64,000 nt of DNA from Anaerolineales bacterium (GCA_015075185.1 JABTUW010000005.1:124001-188000), one strand, 5' to 3'. Positions 32,608 through 41,622 are shown, counted from the stretch's first letter. Translations and numbers: made by a program. Notes: generated by a model not told the origin, from the sequence alone.

Positions 32608-33330
32608 ATGAAAAGAATAACCTATCAAAGTGCAACGGCGCCTTCGCTATTTGCACCCTGGGTGCCCGACGCCTGGTTCAAGCCAAACCAGGCCATCATT
32701 ACCTCGGCTGATATTCGCCATCCCTGGCGCTCTGTCTACGGGTTCCCGCTGACCGTGGCCCAACTGGCGACCCATCAAAAGGTAATACTCCACTGTCGAG
32801 AGGATGAGGTTTTTGATCTGATGGCCGGTCTAAACGACCTGCTCAAAAATCCGGTGCATCTCAACGGTGCTTTTACCTGGCTGCAACAGCTCGAACAACG
32901 AATCCATGAAAAACTGGTTCGGTTGAGACAGTTTGAAGCACAACCTCTAACACAGGAGGAAACCGTGGAACTCATGGCTTCTGCCGAGCAATTGCTAACC
33001 GAACCGCTATCTGAGACGGTGGAAAATCGCCTGCTGGAGTTCCTGTCACCCGATCAACCGGCTGCCGAAATTAATGGGCTAGACCAGATGTCGAAGCGGT
33101 TGCGGCGCTGGTTGCCAGTTCTGGAAAGGGTCAAAGACCTGGGGTTCCAGGTGGTGGTGTTTGACCGGCGTCGCCAGCCGTCTCGCCCGGCTCTGGAAGC
33201 GGGTCGCAACGAGGTTAGCGGGCTGGGTGGATTGCCGGCCAGATTTTTACTGCCGCAGCAGTATCACTTGACCTTGTGGGCCTATCTGGTGTGCCGGAGT
33301 GATACGGGTCAAGCCGGGGTGTGGAATTGA
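32608..33330 (+). CDS. Unknown cytosolic protein
   Basis: A 240-residue protein with GGGGG upstream of ATG 32608. It is mostly alpha-helical in the middle (QQLEQRIHEKLVRLRQFEAQ) and has no membrane segment, signal peptide or known motif. It follows the small gene of the site D transcript and precedes another unknown protein. No function can be assigned. Confidence 0.6.
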   Translation: MKRITYQSATAPSLFAPWVPDAWFKPNQAIITSADIRHPWRSVYGFPLTVAQLATHQKVILHCREDEVFDLMAGLNDLLKNPVHLNGAFTWLQQLEQRIHEKLVRLRQFEAQPLTQEETVELMASAEQLLTEPLSETVENRLLEFLSPDQPAAEINGLDQMSKRLRRWLPVLERVKDLGFQVVVFDRRRQPSRPALEAGRNEVSGLGGLPARFLLPQQYHLTLWAYLVCRSDTGQAGVWN

Positions 33331-33376
33331 TCATTGGATTGATTTCAAAAATTAGGTTTTCCAAAGGAGTTAAATT

Positions 33377-33742
33377 ATGGCTACAGCATCATTCATCCAA
33401 CAAGTGGGGCAAAATTGGCCCGGGTGGTCCACCTGGTTCAAGCGACAGATCCAGCGCCGGTCCTTAAACCGGGCCATTACCCGCGCTTATACATCCTTTG
33501 CCCGGCAGTACCCGGACTGGGTTGATTATTTCTTCGACGAGTATTTTCTGCGTCAGCGCGCTTTCCCCGTCTTGGCAGGCTACCTGGAATTTAAAGCCTT
33601 GCCCACCTCCTTTGAACTGGCTCGAGGTTGGGCCGAACAATTCGCCTGGCCCAACCTCGAAATGAAGGAACGGCACCTGGCTCTACTTATGCCAGTTGCG
33701 GCGGATTTCTTGCGCCGTCTGGATCGGGAATTGTTCCATTAA
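33377..33742 (+). CDS. Unknown small protein rich in aromatic residues
   Basis: A 121-residue protein with AAAGGAG before ATG 33377. Tryptophan, tyrosine and arginine are abundant (NWPGWSTWFKRQIQRRS, YPDWVDYFFDEYFLR). Helical and cytosolic by composition. No family recognised. Probably co-transcribed with 32608; seven bases separate it from the truncated transporter. Confidence 0.62.
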   Translation: MATASFIQQVGQNWPGWSTWFKRQIQRRSLNRAITRAYTSFARQYPDWVDYFFDEYFLRQRAFPVLAGYLEFKALPTSFELARGWAEQFAWPNLEMKERHLALLMPVAADFLRRLDRELFH

Positions 33743-33749
33743 CCCGACC

Positions 33750-33908
33750 ATGCTGACCCATTATCGCACGACCATCGGCCTGTTAAGTCGCGATGCCCGG
33801 CTCCTGCTGCTGACCGTTATCGTGGTCGGGTTTAGTTACATGGGCGTCTATGTGACTCTGTTCAACCTCTACCTGCTGCGCCTCGGATATGGGCCGGTCT
33901 TCATAGAG
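33750..33908 (+). pseudogene. Truncated MFS transporter
   Basis: From ATG 33750, about 50 codons encode a typical first helix of a major facilitator permease (LLLLTVIVVGFSYMGVY, NLYLLRLGYGP). Homology stops near 33900, and the frame then only runs through the 3' end of the convergent SARP gene. The remaining ~350 residues of a permease are absent from the window. This marks a deletion or rearrangement breakpoint next to the SARP gene. Confidence 0.72.
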
Positions 33909-33912
33909 CCTT

Positions 33913-36900
33913 TTACCCAGCAGGAGGTTGGCCGGTCAACGGTAAACCTGCCCGGAATTCGGCCTCCTGCAGATTTGCCGCAATTCGGCGGACAATCTGC
34001 TGCACCTGCATCTCGTGAGCGGCAGCTTTTTCCTCTTGTTTCTGTGCTCGATACAGATCTGCCAAAGCCGCATGGAGCTGCCACACCAGGCGAATTCGAC
34101 CGTACCCCTCCGCCATTTCGAGGGCCTGCTGTAAAGTTGTAGCCGCCGTTTCCAACTGATCTAGCCTTAGCAACGCCATTCCCCGCCAGTGAAGTGCTCG
34201 GGCCTTTATTTCGCGCAGGTCATGCCGCTCGGCCAGCTCCCATAGCTGTTCAGTATAGGCGAGAGCTTGTTGCGGCTCCCCCCTAGCTAAGGCCAACTCG
34301 GCTAACCCCTCCAGACAGCGAGTAGCGTGAATTTCCATTCTGTGCCTGAGGGCATTGGCCAAAGCGCCTTGCAACTCAGGCTCGACTCCCAGATGTCCCA
34401 GCCGTAATTGGCTGATCGCAAAATCCGCTTGCAGCCGGGGTAACCAATCACCCGCCTGAGTCTGCTGGGCCAGGGCAATTGCCTGGGTATGGTCTGCTTT
34501 AGCCCGTTCAAGTAAGTTGAGTTCCAGCCAGAGGAATCCACGCGCCCAGGTATAGGTGGATTGCAGCCGTTTAGCGCCGATCGTTTCAGTTAAAGCAATA
34601 CTCTGATTGATAAAGGTAATCGCCTGCTGAAAATCACCTTCGCTGGCATGGTTAAGGGCTAAATGGGCCAGGGCAATCACATAATGCCAATCCAGATGGG
34701 CTGCCCGGCTAATTTCCAAGCCTTCTTTTAGGATTTGTTCTGCCCGTTGATAGTCAGCAACACCGTGCAGCCCCTGTGAAGCATAGCCGATGTTATCTAA
34801 ATTTTCACACTCATAACTTTTATCTTGAATCTGCCGGGCTAAATTCAAAGACTCTTCATAAAGCTCAATGGCGCCTTTGGCATCGCCCGACAGCCACCGC
34901 GCTTCGCCCAGCCCGTGGAGAGCTTGAACCGCAACCAGATTGGTCAAACCCAACTGCCGGCAGATATCAACGGCTTCTTGATGGTAAATCAGAGCTCTAT
35001 CGTTGTAACCTTGACTCCAAGCAACCGTACCTATATGGTAAAGGGCGTCAACCACACTCTGTTGATCTCCCTGTTGTCGGGCAAGTTTAAGCCCCTCTTC
35101 AAGATAATATAAGGCGCTCTCATAAAGATCAACCCGGCGATAAACCTGCCCCATGTGGATGAACAAATCCCGTTCTTTATCCGGCTCACCTGCGGCTCGA
35201 GCTGCCTTCAGGACGACGGCCAGATCGCCAATCGCTTCGTCGGCCATGCCGCCCACAAGCCCACGAGCTTTACCTCGCTGCTCATACAAATCGAGGGCCA
35301 CCCTCTGATTGGCAGCACTAGGGTACTGTTCGGTCAAAGCTCTAGCCCGATCGTAGAAATGGAGCGCTTCAGGCATCGCAAACAACTTTCGCGCTTGCTC
35401 GGCGGCCAGGGCCAGATAAGTGATCGCCTTATCCCACGTTTGACCTTTTTCGAAATGCTCGGCCAGGGCGCCGGGTGGATGATTACCCCGCGCTTCCAAG
35501 ACCTCAGCGACCCGCCGATGTAATAACCTGCAACGCGTCGTGCTCAGATCATGGTAGGCGACTTCCCGAATTTTGTCGTGGAAGAAGTCGTAATGATCGT
35601 CTTCATCCTCGCGCAGCAGTTGGCGAGTGGTCAAATCCTCGACCAGATCCAGCAGTGACAACTCGCTCTCAGCGGTCACAGCGCTTAAGAGCGGCAAATC
35701 AAATCTTCGGCCATAGACTGCCGCTATCTCCAAGAGCGTGCGCGCTTGTTTTGAAATGCGACGGAGGCGATTATGGACGGCTTCACGCAACGCTTCGGGT
35801 AGGGTCAGCTCACTAGGTGCCGTCCGCAGCCGTTGGAGGTCAACCTGCCAAAACTGGTGGTCATCTTCTTTGAGGATGTTCTGCTCTTGGAGTGATTGCA
35901 GGATCGAAATCAGAAAGAGCGGGTTGCCCTCTGTCTCATGATAGAGCCACTGCCCTAACTCGGCGGCCTGGGAGGCAGGAGCGGACAGCGACGCAACCAA
36001 CGCACCGGCATCTTCAAGCGAAAGGCGATTTAACGTTATGTGCAAACTGTGCGGCTCTCCTAACAGGCTGTGCAGATAGGCTGAAAGCTGCTCATTGGCG
36101 GCTGCTTCCTCGCTGCGAAAGGTACCGATCAACATGACAGGCTCGTTGGCGATGTGTCGCGCTAAGTAAGGTAGAAACTGAAGGGTCACTTCATCCGCCC
36201 AGTGAAGGTCGTCAACAACCAGCATCAACCCCTTCTGCCCGGCGGCCGCAGTCAAGAACTGCTGCAAGGTTCGGAATAGACGGGCCTGACGAACCTGGTC
36301 CAAACCGGTGGGCAGAGCAGGGAGATTCGGGAAGACCTGCTCAATTTCCGGCACGAGGAAGGCGAGTTCGGCCAGAGTACTGGCCGGGAGGTGTTGAAAG
36401 GTTCCGCTGGGACAACCAGAGAGCGCCTGATAGACCAGGTCAATGACGGTCTGGTAAGGCACGCGCTGCTCGATCTCATAACATTTCGATAAAAGAACAA
36501 CGACGCCTTGATTCTGTGCAGTTCGAACAACTTCCTCGACTAACCTGCTCTTACCGATGCCAGGCTCGCCTTCGAGCAAGACCACATAGCCGGATCTGCT
36601 CTCGATGCTTCTCAGCCTTTCAACCAATTGGGTGTACTCTCGCTCACGGCCAACAAAGGGCATTGTTGGTGAGGATAAGTAATGCGGCAGGGTTGGAACC
36701 GTAGAATCTGGACGAGACGTCAGCGGCGGAGTTGGCAATATTGTTCGGTTAGACGGTTCGACTGATTCTACGCCCAGAAATTGATGCACCTCGTCCAAAA
36801 ATTGCAGCCAGGCCGGTTCGTGTTCCAGCAAGATATGGTTTTTGCTTTCCAACGGCACAAAGCGCGCGCCCGGTATGAGGCTGGCAACCAATTCACCTTC

Positions 36901-38574
36901 ATCAAAGGGGATACGGGCATCGCTTCTCGCGTGCAGCACCAGCGTTGGTGCTTTAACCTGTGCGGCCAGGTTTCGCACATCAATGGTATTAAATCCGGCC
37001 ACTATGCGCATGGCATTTTCAGGAGAAGCCGACATTCGCTGCAGATCGTTAAACCAGTGCTGCTGCTCCAGGCTGGCGTCGGGCATAAATAGCGTGGTAA
37101 AAACCTGGCGGAAGGCGGGATTTTCCTGGCCCCATCCAATTTTGATGAGTTGGAGAAAAGTTTGTACTTCTTCAAGCTGCTGCGGGCTTAGATTGCGTTT
37201 GAGTCGCCCCCGCGCGTAGCTGCCATACAGGATCAAGTGGCTGACCTTTTCGGGATGGCGAACGGCATAAGCAATGGCAATCGGTCCTCCCTGAGAGAGA
37301 CCGAGCAGGGGGAAGCGTTCCAGGCCAGCGGCCTCGACCACCGTTTCCAAATCTTGCACCCAAGTCTCAAAGGAAAAGTCGTCTACCTGCCAGTCCGATA
37401 GGCCAGACCCTCGTTCATCGTATCGAACCAGGGTGTGCTGCCGGGTCAAACCTTCCAGCCAGTGCCGCCAGACCGGGCTTTGCCAGTCATACTCCAGGTG
37501 GCTGAGCCAGTTGGCCGCTTTGACCAGGGGCGGGCCTTGCCCCACCGTCGCATAGGCCAGGCGAACCCCATCGGTAGTACGGCAGTAGCGGATTTGCTGC
37601 GCCAGTGAGGGCGGCGTGGCAGTAGCCCTGGCACTTTCCCGCCTGGCTGAGGTTAGGTCATCTCCTGTTAAGGTTGGCGCGCCGGCAGCGGCGCGGGAAC
37701 TTTCAGTAGCCGGTGCTTCTGTGGGCGCACTTGGTAATTTTTGCGTCCCAGCCTTTTTTCGTTCCGCCGCTTTTTTGCTCCGCTGCTCTTCCGCTTTGAT
37801 GAAAGGGGCGAAAATACGCTTAGCTTTGATCGCTTCGTACAGGGTGGTGGTTTCTTCTTCCGGCGGCAGGCCGAGTTCTTCCTCCAGCAGCTTGACGTAC
37901 TCTTCGTATTGTCGAAGCGCGGCAGCCGGCTGCCCGGCCTGGTCATACATCTGGATCAACTGGTACTGGGCCGGTTCGTGCAGCGGGTCGAGCGCCACCC
38001 AGCGCCGGGCGTGCGGAATGGCCGCCTCGGCTTTACCCTGGGTGTTCAGCCCTCGAACCAGCCGCTCCAGGGCAATCGCCAATTCCTGGCGCAGGCTTTC
38101 AGTTTGAAAAAACTGCCAATCATCAAATTCTGGGCTGTCCCGCAGGGTGAATCCGGCCAGAAAATCACCGGTATAGAGGGCGGTGGCTTCGGTCAAGCGA
38201 GTGACACATTCGGCGCAGACAATTTCTGGGGCGTGGCTGTGTTCCCGGCAGGCGGCCAGGAGGGCAGAGAACTGCGCGGTATCTACCCAGAGGCCAGCCT
38301 CACGGTTCAAATCGAGCGTTTCCCGGTCGGCGCTGAGCCAGGCACCGGGCAGGCTGGTGTTGAGCACGGCCAGATCTCGCCGCAAATAAGCCCGGCCGCG
38401 CTGCTGGTCCAGATCAGGCCAAAAGAAGGTTGCCAGGCTGTCTCGGCTGTGGGTTTGACCGCTGACAGCCAGGTAGACCAGCATCGCCAGGGCTTTGCGG
38501 CGCTGGATTTCAACCGGCGCACCGTTAAGCTCGACCCGCGGCGGGCCAAGCAAAAACAATTTCAAGCCTGCCAT
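33913..38574 (-). CDS. SARP-type regulator with an inserted alpha/beta hydrolase, AAA and TPR domains
   Basis: A 1553-residue fusion from ATG 38574 (AGGAG upstream). Order: SARP winged helix and BTAD (about 1-255); low-complexity Ala/Lys linker; complete alpha/beta hydrolase (about 330-620) with oxyanion/strand motif VRYDERGSGLS, nucleophile elbow GLSQGG and the later Asp and His (HARSDARIPFD, KNHILLEH); STAND ATPase (Walker A GEPGIGKSR, Walker B MLVVDDLHWAD); and TPR repeats to the end. The intact triad suggests either an active esterase or a ligand-binding sensor, as in hormone receptors of this fold. Site B at 38643 lies across the divergent gap. It is the second large SARP of the region. 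Confidence 0.93.
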   Translation of the reverse strand: MAGLKLFLLGPPRVELNGAPVEIQRRKALAMLVYLAVSGQTHSRDSLATFFWPDLDQQRGRAYLRRDLAVLNTSLPGAWLSADRETLDLNREAGLWVDTAQFSALLAACREHSHAPEIVCAECVTRLTEATALYTGDFLAGFTLRDSPEFDDWQFFQTESLRQELAIALERLVRGLNTQGKAEAAIPHARRWVALDPLHEPAQYQLIQMYDQAGQPAAALRQYEEYVKLLEEELGLPPEEETTTLYEAIKAKRIFAPFIKAEEQRSKKAAERKKAGTQKLPSAPTEAPATESSRAAAGAPTLTGDDLTSARRESARATATPPSLAQQIRYCRTTDGVRLAYATVGQGPPLVKAANWLSHLEYDWQSPVWRHWLEGLTRQHTLVRYDERGSGLSDWQVDDFSFETWVQDLETVVEAAGLERFPLLGLSQGGPIAIAYAVRHPEKVSHLILYGSYARGRLKRNLSPQQLEEVQTFLQLIKIGWGQENPAFRQVFTTLFMPDASLEQQHWFNDLQRMSASPENAMRIVAGFNTIDVRNLAAQVKAPTLVLHARSDARIPFDEGELVASLIPGARFVPLESKNHILLEHEPAWLQFLDEVHQFLGVESVEPSNRTILPTPPLTSRPDSTVPTLPHYLSSPTMPFVGREREYTQLVERLRSIESRSGYVVLLEGEPGIGKSRLVEEVVRTAQNQGVVVLLSKCYEIEQRVPYQTVIDLVYQALSGCPSGTFQHLPASTLAELAFLVPEIEQVFPNLPALPTGLDQVRQARLFRTLQQFLTAAAGQKGLMLVVDDLHWADEVTLQFLPYLARHIANEPVMLIGTFRSEEAAANEQLSAYLHSLLGEPHSLHITLNRLSLEDAGALVASLSAPASQAAELGQWLYHETEGNPLFLISILQSLQEQNILKEDDHQFWQVDLQRLRTAPSELTLPEALREAVHNRLRRISKQARTLLEIAAVYGRRFDLPLLSAVTAESELSLLDLVEDLTTRQLLREDEDDHYDFFHDKIREVAYHDLSTTRCRLLHRRVAEVLEARGNHPPGALAEHFEKGQTWDKAITYLALAAEQARKLFAMPEALHFYDRARALTEQYPSAANQRVALDLYEQRGKARGLVGGMADEAIGDLAVVLKAARAAGEPDKERDLFIHMGQVYRRVDLYESALYYLEEGLKLARQQGDQQSVVDALYHIGTVAWSQGYNDRALIYHQEAVDICRQLGLTNLVAVQALHGLGEARWLSGDAKGAIELYEESLNLARQIQDKSYECENLDNIGYASQGLHGVADYQRAEQILKEGLEISRAAHLDWHYVIALAHLALNHASEGDFQQAITFINQSIALTETIGAKRLQSTYTWARGFLWLELNLLERAKADHTQAIALAQQTQAGDWLPRLQADFAISQLRLGHLGVEPELQGALANALRHRMEIHATRCLEGLAELALARGEPQQALAYTEQLWELAERHDLREIKARALHWRGMALLRLDQLETAATTLQQALEMAEGYGRIRLVWQLHAALADLYRAQKQEEKAAAHEMQVQQIVRRIAANLQEAEFRAGLPLTGQPPAG

Positions 38575-38642
38575 CGGAATGACTCCTATCGGGGGGAGGA
38601 TCAAATTATAGCAGTAATAAAAATTTCAACCAAATTGCCGGA

Positions 38643-38699
38643 TGGAACGCTTTTTGGTGCGTTTGCCGCAACGATTCCGGTACGTTGGGAGGGTATAGT
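38643..38699 (+). promoter_or_regulatory. SARP-type promoter, site B
   Basis: TGGAACG (38643), TGGTGCG (38655), CGCAACG (38667), CGGTACG (38678), steps 12, 12 and 11 bp, and -10 TATAGT at 38694-38699. The sequence is closest to site A (13 kb away), also between half-sites. It lies divergent from the hydrolase-SARP gene and drives the operon beginning at 38784. Confidence 0.82.
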
Positions 38700-38783
38700 G
38701 TAGGCATAACCTCAACTGATGAACCTTCGATCTCACCTATTCAAATGAAAAAGGAGGTCAGTATTAAAACGAAAGGATTAAAA

Positions 38784-38888
38784 ATGTCTGCCAAACACAA
38801 CTTGTTCAATTTTTTAACCAGACCGGCCATGGCGGCCCTGCTCGTGCTATTCCTGGCCCTGCTCCTCAATGCTGCTTCTTTCGGATGA
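38784..38888 (+). CDS. 34-residue membrane peptide
   Basis: AAGGA precedes ATG 38784. The peptide is a short basic head followed by a single hydrophobic helix (AALLVLFLALLLNAASFG). A stronger ribosome site AAGGAGG (38751-38757) stands before an in-frame ATT at 38763, and an in-frame ATG lies at 38745, so the peptide could be longer. A 9-codon open frame (38719-38748) overlaps that ATG. Single-helix peptides of this kind may be toxins, signals or anchors; no evidence chooses. Confidence 0.5.
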   Translation: MSAKHNLFNFLTRPAMAALLVLFLALLLNAASFG

Positions 38889-38915
38889 GGATGCCGCCGG
38901 TCAGGTTGAGACTAA

Positions 38916-38990
38916 AGGTGACTGGCACTTGGTTAGCTCTAAGCTTGGCTGTTCTCAATTGTCTTGCCAGAAGAAAAGTGCCAGTCACCT
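38916..38990. repeat. 15-bp perfect inverted repeat (REP/MITE-like)
   Basis: AGGTGACTGGCACTT (38916-38930) and its exact complement AAGTGCCAGTCACCT (38976-38990) are separated by 45 bp. The arms look like dispersed REP-type sequences, but no second copy exists in this window. It may act as a transcript end between the peptide gene and 39051. Confidence 0.6.
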
Positions 38991-39050
38991 GAGTAGTAAC
39001 AAAAACTCTTAATAATCAATCATAGCTTAAAAAATGAAAGGACCTAAACA

Positions 39051-39242
39051 ATGACCCGCACCAAAACTATCCAAGAAATCCAGGCCGAGTACGAAGGCGT
39101 TAAAGAGGCCATCACCTCCTTGACTGCTGAACAGGCCAAGCTGCAACACCGGCTGACCGCGCTCAACCTGCTGCAACAAGTCAAGCAGCATGGGATAGCC
39201 CGCGCTCAGACCACCTGGTACGTTGCCGGCGGTGGGAATTAA
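39051..39242 (+). CDS. 63-residue coiled-coil protein
   Basis: GAAAGG precedes ATG 39051. Residues 5-48 form an amphipathic coiled coil (IQEIQAEYEGVKEAITS, LQHRLTALNLLQQVKQH), and the tail ends in TWYVAGGGN. No family recognised. It is in the site B transcription unit, between the membrane peptide and an FAD oxidoreductase. Confidence 0.55.
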   Translation: MTRTKTIQEIQAEYEGVKEAITSLTAEQAKLQHRLTALNLLQQVKQHGIARAQTTWYVAGGGN

Positions 39243-39276
39243 GCTTAACCCCCAAGAATTGGATGACCTTACAGAG

Positions 39277-39324
39277 TACGCTCTGGTTTTCCAGTTGTCC
39301 TTCGGACCCGAAGGCCAGAGCGTA
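39277..39324 (+). terminator. Branched hairpin after the coiled-coil gene
   Basis: TACGCTCTGG (39277-39286) pairs with CCAGAGCGTA (39315-39324). Inside, CCTTCGG (39299-39305) pairs with CCGAAGG (39308-39314). A T run follows at about 39343. Likely a terminator or processing site before 39384. Confidence 0.5.
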
Positions 39325-39383
39325 TCTTTGGCAGGCACTTTTTATTGTGCTGGGCGAGACAGGAACTAAAACGAGGTAGCTCA

Positions 39384-40652
39384 ATGAAGCGACAATCATC
39401 AACTAACACCCAGGCTGCTTTTGGTCACGCTGTGGTCATTGGCAGCAGTATTGCCGGACTGACCGCGGCCCGTATCCTGAGCGACCATTTCGACCGCGTC
39501 ACTCTTATTGAGCGGGACCGTCTCCCGGCGACTCCTGACTTTCGCCGGGGCGCACCTCAGGGCCGGCACGCGCACTTACTACTGCCGCCGGGTCAGGCCG
39601 TCCTGGAGCAACTTTTCCCAGGGCTAAACGCCACCCTGCTGGCCGCCGGGGCGACCTTCATCAACAGCGACCCGGAAACCCCCTTTTTTCTCGACGGGGC
39701 CTGGCACGATGACCTGACCTGCTTGAGTTGCAGCCGGCCTTTATTGGAAAGCACCCTCTATCAGCGGCTGGCGGCTCACCCCAGTGTGCGCATTCTCCAG
39801 GGGTACGATGTTTTGGACCTATTGGTTGACCCGCACCGGCGGCACGTCAGCGGGGTCCGTTTGCGCCGCCGCGGGTCAGCTCCCAACGAGACCAGCCTGC
39901 CAGCCCAACTGGTTATAGATGCCAGCGGGCGAGGCTCACGCGCGCCGCAGTGGCTGGCTAATCTGGGCTACACCCCACCCCGAGAAACTATTATTGATCC
40001 GTTTACAGGCTATACCACCCGCATTTACCGGCGTTCACCCGGCTTTGCCGAGAACTGGAACTTGCTGCGGGTCCGGCGCACCCCGCCGGATGGCACCCGG
40101 GGCGGCTTGATCTCACCCATCGAGGGCGACCGCTGGTACGTGACCTTGATCGGCATGTCCCACGATTACCCCCCCACCGACGCAGAGGGATTCCTGGACT
40201 TTGCCCGCAGCCTGCCCAGCCCGCGTATCTATGAAGCGATTCAGGGAGCGGAACCACTCTCCAGCATTTATGGTTTTCGGAATACCCAAAACCGGCTGCG
40301 CCATTACGACGAACTGCCGCACTACCTGGAAGGCTTCCTGGTTTGTGGCGACGCCGCCTGTGCGGTCAGCCCGGTGCATGCCCAGGGAATGACCTCGGCG
40401 TTGTTAGGGCTGGAGGGGCTGGCCGACTGCCTGGCGGAGCAGCGCAGCCGGGGCAGCCTGGCCGGCTTGGCCCAAACCTTCCAACAGCGCCTCCGCCAGG
40501 CAACCCAGGGGGTCTGGAAATTGATCATTGCCGACGATTTGCGCTGGCCGGCTACCCTGGTAACCGAACGTCCTGCCGGGGCAAGCCGTTTGCACCAACC
40601 CGGATTGGCTTCCAATCTACCGACACTTTCCGGCAGCACGGTGACAGGGTAA
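39384..40652 (+). CDS. FAD-dependent monooxygenase/oxidoreductase
   Basis: A 422-residue flavoprotein with GAGGTAG before ATG 39384. FAD-binding begins with AVVIGSSIAGLTAARIL, a variant GxGxxG in which the second Gly is Ser. The acidic end of strand 2 is LIERD, and the second FAD motif is VCGDAACAVSPVHAQGM. This layout fits the phenol hydroxylase/halogenase/geranylgeranyl reductase superfamily. The tail after the fold is short. The substrate is unknown. Under SARP site B control it is a good candidate for tailoring a secondary metabolite or lipid. Confidence 0.87.
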   Translation: MKRQSSTNTQAAFGHAVVIGSSIAGLTAARILSDHFDRVTLIERDRLPATPDFRRGAPQGRHAHLLLPPGQAVLEQLFPGLNATLLAAGATFINSDPETPFFLDGAWHDDLTCLSCSRPLLESTLYQRLAAHPSVRILQGYDVLDLLVDPHRRHVSGVRLRRRGSAPNETSLPAQLVIDASGRGSRAPQWLANLGYTPPRETIIDPFTGYTTRIYRRSPGFAENWNLLRVRRTPPDGTRGGLISPIEGDRWYVTLIGMSHDYPPTDAEGFLDFARSLPSPRIYEAIQGAEPLSSIYGFRNTQNRLRHYDELPHYLEGFLVCGDAACAVSPVHAQGMTSALLGLEGLADCLAEQRSRGSLAGLAQTFQQRLRQATQGVWKLIIADDLRWPATLVTERPAGASRLHQPGLASNLPTLSGSTVTG

Positions 40653-40707
40653 CAACGTCGCCAAACATGAACTGCCCTGTCTACCGTCTACTATAAAGGA
40701 GGTTGTT

Positions 40708-41553
40708 ATGAAAACAAAAGCGTGGGGCAACCTGATCTATCCGCTGGCCCCTGGCCGGATTTCCGTCAAGCCGCGGCAGCAAGGGTTAACCATGATCCTT
40801 GACCGCTGCCAGGGCCTTAACGATAGCCAAGACCTGCTGGCCCTGACCGGCGATTACATTGATTATATTAAGCTCAGTTTTGGCACCAGTGTCTTTGTGG
40901 ACGAGAGCCTGCTGCGCCGCAAAATTGAGCTGGTACGAGCGCATGAGATAGACATCTATCCCGGCGGCACGCTCATGGAAATCGCCCTGTTTCAGGGTGT
41001 TTACCCGCAATTTGTCCGCCGGGCCAGGGCGCTGGGCTTTACCGCCCTGGAAATCTCTGATGGCAGCATCACTATTCCACGCCAGGTGCGGGATGACTGC
41101 ATCAAGCAGGCTCTCGATGCCGGGCTAAAAGTCATCAGCGAGGTGGGTAAAAAAGATTCCACCCAGTATATCCCGCCGACGGAGTTGGCCGAGCAGATCG
41201 CCAGAGACCTGGCCCTGGGCGTAGAGAAGGTCATTGTCGAAGCCCGCGAAGCCGGCCGGGGCATTGGCATCTACGATGAAGAAGGGCGGCTGCGCGGCGA
41301 TGAGATGGCCGCTATCATCAACTATCTGGGTGACAATCAGGACGAGGTTTTGTGGGAAGCGCCGCTGCCCAGCCAGCAGTCAGCCCTGATTTTACGCTGC
41401 GGCCCGAATGTCAACCTCGGTAATGTCAAACCCAACGATGTTTTGGGGCTGGAAGCGATGCGCTGCGGCCTGCGCTTTGAAACCTTTCGTCACTTTGCCC
41501 CGTCTCAAGGGGAAATGATGGCCTTGCCGCTATCCCTCGCCTCTGCCGCATAA
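40708..41553 (+). CDS. comA: ComA-like phosphosulfolactate synthase
   Basis: A 281-residue TIM-barrel protein of the ComA family, with AAAGGAGG before ATG 40708. ComA enzymes add sulfite to phosphoenolpyruvate to make phosphosulfolactate, the first step to coenzyme M or sulfolactate. Family stretches seen: DYIDYIKLSFGTS, YPGGTLMEIA, ALEISDGSITIP, SEVGKKD, VIVEAREAGRGIGIYD and WEAPLPSQQ. Genes for the next steps (comB, comC) are not in the window, so another sulfonate product is possible. Last gene of the site B unit; site C follows immediately. Confidence 0.85.
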   Translation: MKTKAWGNLIYPLAPGRISVKPRQQGLTMILDRCQGLNDSQDLLALTGDYIDYIKLSFGTSVFVDESLLRRKIELVRAHEIDIYPGGTLMEIALFQGVYPQFVRRARALGFTALEISDGSITIPRQVRDDCIKQALDAGLKVISEVGKKDSTQYIPPTELAEQIARDLALGVEKVIVEAREAGRGIGIYDEEGRLRGDEMAAIINYLGDNQDEVLWEAPLPSQQSALILRCGPNVNLGNVKPNDVLGLEAMRCGLRFETFRHFAPSQGEMMALPLSLASAA

Positions 41554-41565
41554 AAATTCATCCCA

Positions 41566-41622
41566 TGGTGCATTTTGTGGTGCGCTTTCTGGTACGTCTG
41601 CGGTACGGCTGTGAGGTAAACT
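41566..41622 (+). promoter_or_regulatory. SARP-type promoter, site C
   Basis: TGGTGCA (41566), TGGTGCG (41578), TGGTACG (41590), CGGTACG (41601), steps 12, 12 and 11 bp, and -10 TAAACT at 41617-41622. All four half-sites are close to GGTRCG, making this the most regular copy. It drives the CMD-like gene through a leader of about 245 bases. Confidence 0.82.
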
